Virus record (IMG/VR): IMGVR_UViG_3300024344_000126
Span: 1 to 24,313 of that record
DNA length: 24,313 nucleotides
Direction: 5' to 3' (one strand)
From: a virus
Below, piece after piece: positions 20,143-24,313 of the stretch (the stretch's first letter is position 1; the number at the start of each line of letters is the position of its first letter). A program made the translations under genes and the position numbers. The notes under the pieces are model-generated. The model did no database searches. It had not been told where the DNA came from and saw only the letters and a list, made by a program, of their open reading frames with translations.

Positions 20143-20153
20143 AGTTCCCCCCG

Positions 20154-22262
20154 TTAAAGTGTCCCGGTTGGCGGTTGGTAATCCCTGGGCATCGGTATCC
20201 AGTTCAATGTCCCATTGGGGTGATCGTCGATATTCATGGCAGAATTGACCGTGTAGACCTGGCCGTTCCGCTGGCTGCAGGTGTACCCGTAGGGATCCCC
20301 GGGCGGGATGTAATTATCGTCATCGTCCCCACCGTCATCAGCCATCACAAATTCAAACCCTTGCTCCTTATAGAACCCCACGCTGGTCATGTTCTGCGCC
20401 TGCATCACCTCGGTCCGCGCTATCATGCGGGAACGGGCTTCGGTTTCGGTTAACAGTGAACGCAGCCCTTTGAAATCGTCATCAAGAACCCCACGGGCTA
20501 ATTGTTCGATTGAGTAACCCCGCTCAAGGGCAGTCTGTACCGCTTGCTTGACGTTCTTGTTCGTTGTGAAGTGGATATACGTGGCTTGCTGCTGCGCCCG
20601 GTCTATTACCCGCCTAACCAGTGGCAGCTTCTCCGACCAGTCCAGGGTTCCAGCGACACCGCTTGCGTTCATCCGGTCGAATGTTTTCTGGCTTACCCTG
20701 ACCAGGGCGCCCCGTACAATTTCGGCTAATATGTTGATCTCAGTGGTAGGCACCAGGTCATCAGTTTCAAATGGATAATCCTTTTCATTACTGACACCCC
20801 GTTCCATTGAACGGCCGAGGATCCCATCGATCCGGTTGCGTATTCCCCGAAAGTGTTTCTGTATCTGCGGGGTCATCCGGTCGGTTTCTTCTTCTCGGTC
20901 CTGTATCAAGTCACGGCTTAAAGAACGCGCCCGGTTCGCTACCCGTGGCGCTTTTGATAATGGCTCCAGTACTACCGTCGGGGTCTTGTATGTCCCAATG
21001 GCCAGCGCTTCTTCTACAGCTGGCGCACCAACGGCCACCGGTGCAGATTCACCCACAGGCAATTCAAAAGTGGCAGTTCCCACCAGCCTGACGTCACCGC
21101 CCGCAATGCTATCAATCCCCAGGGCGGTCCGCGCTTCGTTCAGTGAGATAATCCCCGCCTGGTATTGGGCCGTGACCTGCTGGGTTTCCCCCATCTTGTC
21201 ATCAAGGCCCGAGCGCATTGCAGCCCAATCGACCGTTATGGTTTCGTTGTTGCGGTATTCACTGGCCAGGTTATAGTTGAGGAAGCGCAGGATATCATCC
21301 ACCAGCGGTTCAAGGGTGTCAGTATGGAAGGATAGTTTGGCTTCCTTGTAGTTGCTATACGTGGCGCGCTGAAGTCCTACATTTGCCCCAGCGATAATGG
21401 CTGGCACATTGAACACGGCGCAGATCTTCGACTCGGTGTCGTTGTGAATTCCCGTCATATCCATGTCTTTGGGCGCTGACGATAATGTCTGGTATTCGGC
21501 GTCATCGTCCAGGATGGCCACGTTGTGCTGGTTGTTTGGCCCCCCGAACTTACTGCGCCACGAATTCCGAACGGCGGCAGCTTCCTCGCTGCTGGTGATG
21601 CGTCTTTTAAGTTTCAATAAACCAGAAGGAACCCCCGCGTTCTGGAAAAAGTTCTTGGCAAAATCGGTCAGGGATAAATCAAGGTTTACAATCCGCGCCA
21701 ATACCTGCAAGGGTGATAAACCATACACGTCACCCGATGGGTTTGGCAGCGCCATATGGCACATATCAGCTGGGTCGATATAGTGGTCTTTACCGTCCAC
21801 GGTATAAACGAAACCATCGGCGCCGTAATCCCCTGCAATAATCCGGATTCGATCCGGGCGCAGCAGATACATGGCCATGACCTGGTTGCCTCGGCTGCGT
21901 TCTTTCAGCACGTAGGCATTACCCGCAACTTGCAAATAAGTCACCAATAGCTTGATAAAAGCGTTCCAATCCTGGCGGCGGTTGGGCCTGGTTATCAGGT
22001 TGTATAAATCCCCACGGTCAACCCGTACGGTTCCCCCATCGCTGGACGGGGCTTGTACATAGTAAGTTGCCGCAGCTGCACCATTGGCCAGTTCGCGGAT
22101 ACAAGCGTGGACAATGGGATTCTTGGCGTAGCCTTCGGATGCAAGGTTTAAATAGGAAGTATTGGGATATGCAGCTTGACCCGCCCCCATGTGCATGGGA
22201 ACCGTGGCAGCTACTTCGGTATTCGCCGGTTGCTTGGTTCTGAACCGATCCAATAAACCCAA
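20154..22262 (-). CDS. portal protein fused to a MuF-type minor head domain
   Basis: I chose TTG at 22262 (GGAGG 9 bases upstream), giving MGLLDRFRTKQ, the classic start of HK97 portals, and 702 residues; the GTG at 22319 has its G-rich run touching it. Residues 1-400 are portal: NPIVHACIRELANGAA, LLVTYLQVAGNAYVL, LLRPDRIRIIAGDYG, GLSPLQVLARIV, NFFQNAGVPSGLLKL, FNVPAIIAGAN. Residues about 430-702 are like SPP1 gp7/Mu gpF: RARSLSRDLIQ, ARGVLDDDFKGLRSLL, ARSRMIARTEVMQAQN, then CSQRNGQVYTV and HPNGTLNWIP. The usual HPNCRC end has lost its cysteines. Portals form the DNA gate; MuF proteins enter the host or help DNA packing. Confidence 0.9.
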   Translation of the reverse strand: MGLLDRFRTKQPANTEVAATVPMHMGAGQAAYPNTSYLNLASEGYAKNPIVHACIRELANGAAAATYYVQAPSSDGGTVRVDRGDLYNLITRPNRRQDWNAFIKLLVTYLQVAGNAYVLKERSRGNQVMAMYLLRPDRIRIIAGDYGADGFVYTVDGKDHYIDPADMCHMALPNPSGDVYGLSPLQVLARIVNLDLSLTDFAKNFFQNAGVPSGLLKLKRRITSSEEAAAVRNSWRSKFGGPNNQHNVAILDDDAEYQTLSSAPKDMDMTGIHNDTESKICAVFNVPAIIAGANVGLQRATYSNYKEAKLSFHTDTLEPLVDDILRFLNYNLASEYRNNETITVDWAAMRSGLDDKMGETQQVTAQYQAGIISLNEARTALGIDSIAGGDVRLVGTATFELPVGESAPVAVGAPAVEEALAIGTYKTPTVVLEPLSKAPRVANRARSLSRDLIQDREEETDRMTPQIQKHFRGIRNRIDGILGRSMERGVSNEKDYPFETDDLVPTTEINILAEIVRGALVRVSQKTFDRMNASGVAGTLDWSEKLPLVRRVIDRAQQQATYIHFTTNKNVKQAVQTALERGYSIEQLARGVLDDDFKGLRSLLTETEARSRMIARTEVMQAQNMTSVGFYKEQGFEFVMADDGGDDDDNYIPPGDPYGYTCSQRNGQVYTVNSAMNIDDHPNGTLNWIPMPRDYQPPTGTL

Positions 22263-22345
22263 AATAAAAGACCTCCACGGATTCGGGCGGTTGCCCTGGA
22301 CACATTCCGCAAAGGTCACTTCCCCGGATTAAAGCATGGGGGATT

Positions 22346-22537
22346 TTAATTGTCAATATTCCACGGTTTATATGGCTCCAGCTTTCCCCGCCATTGGCTG
22401 CTGGTATGCATCAGCCCATCAATGAAGGTGTACCGGCACCAGCTATCGCCCGAGCGGATCTCAAACATTACCCCAGGCATGGCCATCGCCGACTTGATGG
22501 CCCAATATCGGGCGCGTTGTCGTGCCGTGTTATTCAT
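22346..22537 (-). CDS. small unrecognised protein before the portal gene
   Basis: The 63-residue frame starts at ATG 22537, which overlaps the methyltransferase stop (TAATG), a sign of coupled translation. The sequence (NNTARQRARYWAIKSAMAMPG, VMFEIRSGDSWCRYTFIDGL, MHTSSQWRGKLEPYKPWNID) has a basic helix at the start and aromatic, beta-like parts after. No motif is recognised. The 83 bases between its stop and the portal TTG hold the portal ribosome site and no other gene I can support. Confidence 0.6.
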   Translation of the reverse strand: MNNTARQRARYWAIKSAMAMPGVMFEIRSGDSWCRYTFIDGLMHTSSQWRGKLEPYKPWNIDN

Positions 22538-23622
22538 TACACCAACATCATCGGCAGCGTTTCCTTGCTCAGTCGCTTGACTGCCTGGTTCAGATAATCC
22601 TCACTCAAATCCACCCCGACACCAGAACGGCCCAGCCGTTGGGCCGCCAGTAATGTCGTGCCAGTGCCAGCGAATGGGTCTAATACTGTCGCTGGTATCT
22701 TGTCAGCATTGCAGTCGCAAGTTGACTTCCATGCCAGCGTGAGGTTACTTGAGCCTAGAAAACCGCTGTTGCCGTTACTGTCAAAGCGTCCAGACTTGTC
22801 CATATATCCTGAAATCTGACTCGTTGCCGTTGCGTTGGTATGTTCCACTACCCTAGCCCACTGGTTGCCACATGAACCGCAGACGCCAGCTTCACTGGTG
22901 GAAGCTTGTATGCATAAACGTGGAAGGTCTGGTGGGAACGTGGCAAAATGTTCGCCAGCGTAGGGTTCCGGTGATATGTCACGCCATACGTCACGGCGGT
23001 TGGCTCCGGTATCGCCTCTAAACTCTGTCAGCCCACTATCGCCATTGCGACCACTTCCATCTGAGTATGCAAGGTTTTTTACGCCGGACGCCCCATGTCG
23101 CGCGTCGGCAAAGGCCGTCTTGACCGCTTCTCCATCACTGTAATAGTTCATGCCTTTGGTTAACTGGAATATGTGTTCATGGCTACTGGTGGAACGCCAC
23201 GACCCTTGTCGTAATACACCGTCTTGATACCTAGTGCCAGCCATTGATTCTGGCATGCAGGATTTCTTTGCCCATATGACATCCGACCTGAGTGTCCAGC
23301 CGTTGTCCTGTAGGGCAAAAGCTACACGCCAGGGGATCCCAAGTTGCTGGCCGGTGCCGCCGTAACTATCACCTAAATTAAGCCACGCTATCCCGTCCGG
23401 TCTAAGCACTCGGTAGATCTCAGCAAACACCATGACCAGCTGATTGACATAATCCTCGGGGCTTTGCTCATTTCCTATAATCGCCGCGTTGTCCCCATAG
23501 GACCGAAGCGCATAATACGGCGGGCTGGTAACTACACAATGAACCGAAGCATCAGCCAGCGGCAAATGGCGGGCGTCTGCCTGGTATAACGTGCTGATGT
23601 TATTAGTCCAGAAGTGCGTCAT
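22537..23622 (-). CDS. DNA methyltransferase (N4-cytosine or N6-adenine), class beta
   Basis: The 361-residue protein begins at ATG 23622 with AGGAACGAAGCGGAATA in front. Motif order is IV before I, as in class beta enzymes: TSPPYYALR (SPPY at 33-36, catalytic) and, near the end, DPFAGTGTT (315-323, AdoMet binding), followed by GRSGVGVDLSEDYL. The SPPY form is usual for N4-cytosine but also found in N6-adenine enzymes, so the target base is open. Between them are a Cys pair C248/C251 and C302/C304, a probable zinc site. It has no restriction partner in view, so it is likely an orphan protective methylase. Confidence 0.9.
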   Translation of the reverse strand: MTHFWTNNISTLYQADARHLPLADASVHCVVTSPPYYALRSYGDNAAIIGNEQSPEDYVNQLVMVFAEIYRVLRPDGIAWLNLGDSYGGTGQQLGIPWRVAFALQDNGWTLRSDVIWAKKSCMPESMAGTRYQDGVLRQGSWRSTSSHEHIFQLTKGMNYYSDGEAVKTAFADARHGASGVKNLAYSDGSGRNGDSGLTEFRGDTGANRRDVWRDISPEPYAGEHFATFPPDLPRLCIQASTSEAGVCGSCGNQWARVVEHTNATATSQISGYMDKSGRFDSNGNSGFLGSSNLTLAWKSTCDCNADKIPATVLDPFAGTGTTLLAAQRLGRSGVGVDLSEDYLNQAVKRLSKETLPMMLV

Positions 23623-23637
23623 TATTCCGCTTCGTTC

Positions 23638-24313
23638 CTAAAATAAAACTTCCTGCGCTAATCGCTTGACGGCAATTTCGCAGTATCGTTCTTCAATCTC
23701 AATGCCGATGACCCTGCGCCCCAAGTCCTTCGCCGCTCGTAGCGTGGTTCCGCTGCCCATGAATGGGTCGAGAATAAGGTCATCTTTATCAGATAGAATG
23801 TCAATAAAAAACTCCATTAAGGCAACTGGCTTTTGAGTTGGATGCTTGCCGTGCTTTTTTTCTTTTGCCCCAATAGTAGAAGTTTGGATGTAGTCGTGAA
23901 TTGCCTTGCCCTTGTTATTGTATTTTCCAGTTTTAGATCCGTGAACAAAATAGACCCAAGCCTCTGTCGAATTTATGAAGTGGAGATTCATATTTCTTGG
24001 CATAGGATTTGTCTTATGCCAAATACCGGTTGTTTTATAGTAGAATCCATGTGCTTGGGCCAGTCGTATCAGGGTTTCTACACGTATAATTGACATGCAG
24101 ACAACCATTGAGCCGCCTTTTTTTATCACACGGGCCGACTCTTCAAACAGTTCATGCATATTCTTCTCCCATTCATCCTGCTCGACGTGGTCCCAGCCAC
24201 TTACAGCAAAGTGGTTATCTCTCATAGCGCCGAGGTTTGTATCTCTTTTTTGCATGAAGAGACCTAGGTTATACGGTGGATCAGTCAGCACCAAATCAAC
24301 CTTATCCAGTGAG
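23638..24313 (-). CDS. DNA adenine methyltransferase, 5' end cut by window
   Basis: The frame is open to the right edge; the true start lies outside. The TTG at 24294 is not a likely start, because the in-frame codons before it read SLDKVDL, the expected lead-in to motif IV. Motif IV is TDPPYNLG, the catalytic DPPY of N6-adenine enzymes; motif I is DPFMGSGTT near the end, followed by [12 protein letters not shown]. The middle ([14 protein letters not shown]) is the usual lead to motif I. The stop lies 15 bases before the next methyltransferase, so both are probably in one transcript. The codons are A+T-richer than those of its neighbour. Confidence 0.9.
   Translation of the reverse strand, partial: SLDKVDLVLTDPPYNLGLFMQKRDTNLGAMRDNHFAVSGWDHVEQDEWEKNMHELFEESARVIKKGGSMVVCMSIIRVETLIRLAQAHGFYYKTTGIWHKTNPMPRNMNLHFINSTEAWVYFVHGSKTGKYNNKGKAIHDYIQTSTIGAKEKKHGKHPTQKPVALMEFFIDILSDKDDLILDPFMGSGTTLRAAKDLGRRVIGIEIEERYCEIAVKRLAQEVLF

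Noticed and set aside
20154-22319. Portal start at GTG 22319
   Set aside because: Its G-rich run touches the GTG, while TTG 22262 has GGAGG at a normal distance and gives the typical portal start MGLLDRF.
1-24313. CRISPR array, insertion sequence or rRNA
   Set aside because: No regularly spaced repeats, transposase motifs with terminal repeats or rRNA-like stretches were seen on either strand.

Overview
The window is part of a temperate, long-tailed (siphovirus-like) bacteriophage genome with an HK97-type head. It appears to be in circular or permuted form rather than a prophage edge. An integrase gene lies beside the 3' half of a serine tRNA(UGA) with no 5' half. Matching short direct repeats flank that core on both sides, and phage-type genes continue in both directions, which is the layout of an intact attP. 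The host is a bacterium of middling G+C that carries this tRNA-Ser. I cannot name its phylum from the sequence. Ribosome binding sites made of five or six consecutive G are a striking habit of this genome.

Left part (1-2348, minus strand): an early operon reading leftward. It starts with a small excisionase-like HTH protein and continues with a winged-helix protein, a coiled-coil protein, a possible ssDNA-binding protein, a SWIM-like zinc finger and a cut-off HTH protein. Region 2349-4921 is the lysogeny switch. An unrecognised 277-residue gene with its own promoter and terminator reads leftward. Divergent from it, an XRE repressor and a tyrosine integrase read rightward. The two promoters overlap at their -35 boxes. 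Region 4922-5239 is attP. Region 5240-6570 is an accessory locus: a zinc-finger gene (apparently leaderless) reads left, and four small unrecognised reading frames read right from a strong promoter with a palindrome at its start site.

Region 6580-24313 is the late region, all on the minus strand, so transcription runs from high to low coordinates. In that order come two DNA methyltransferases, a small unknown gene, a portal-MuF fusion, the prohead protease, the major capsid protein, two small head-region proteins, a connector, a gp10-like neck protein and a tail terminator. A long tail tube protein, an unknown gene and a short tail tube paralogue follow, then the tail chaperone pair with a CCCTTTA -1 frameshift site. 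Last come the tape measure, a baseplate or tail-tip protein, fibre-like proteins and a run of overlapping small membrane-protein genes that may do lysis or act on the host envelope. The run ends at a two-way terminator shared with the rightward accessory operon.

Terminase, replication genes and any endolysin are not in the window and would lie beyond its edges. The most interesting points are the complete attP with arm repeats whose heptamer reappears as an inverted repeat at a nearby promoter, the overlapping divergent promoters, the duplicated tail tube genes, the membrane-protein cassette without a visible lysin, and the unrecognised moron-like genes around attP.
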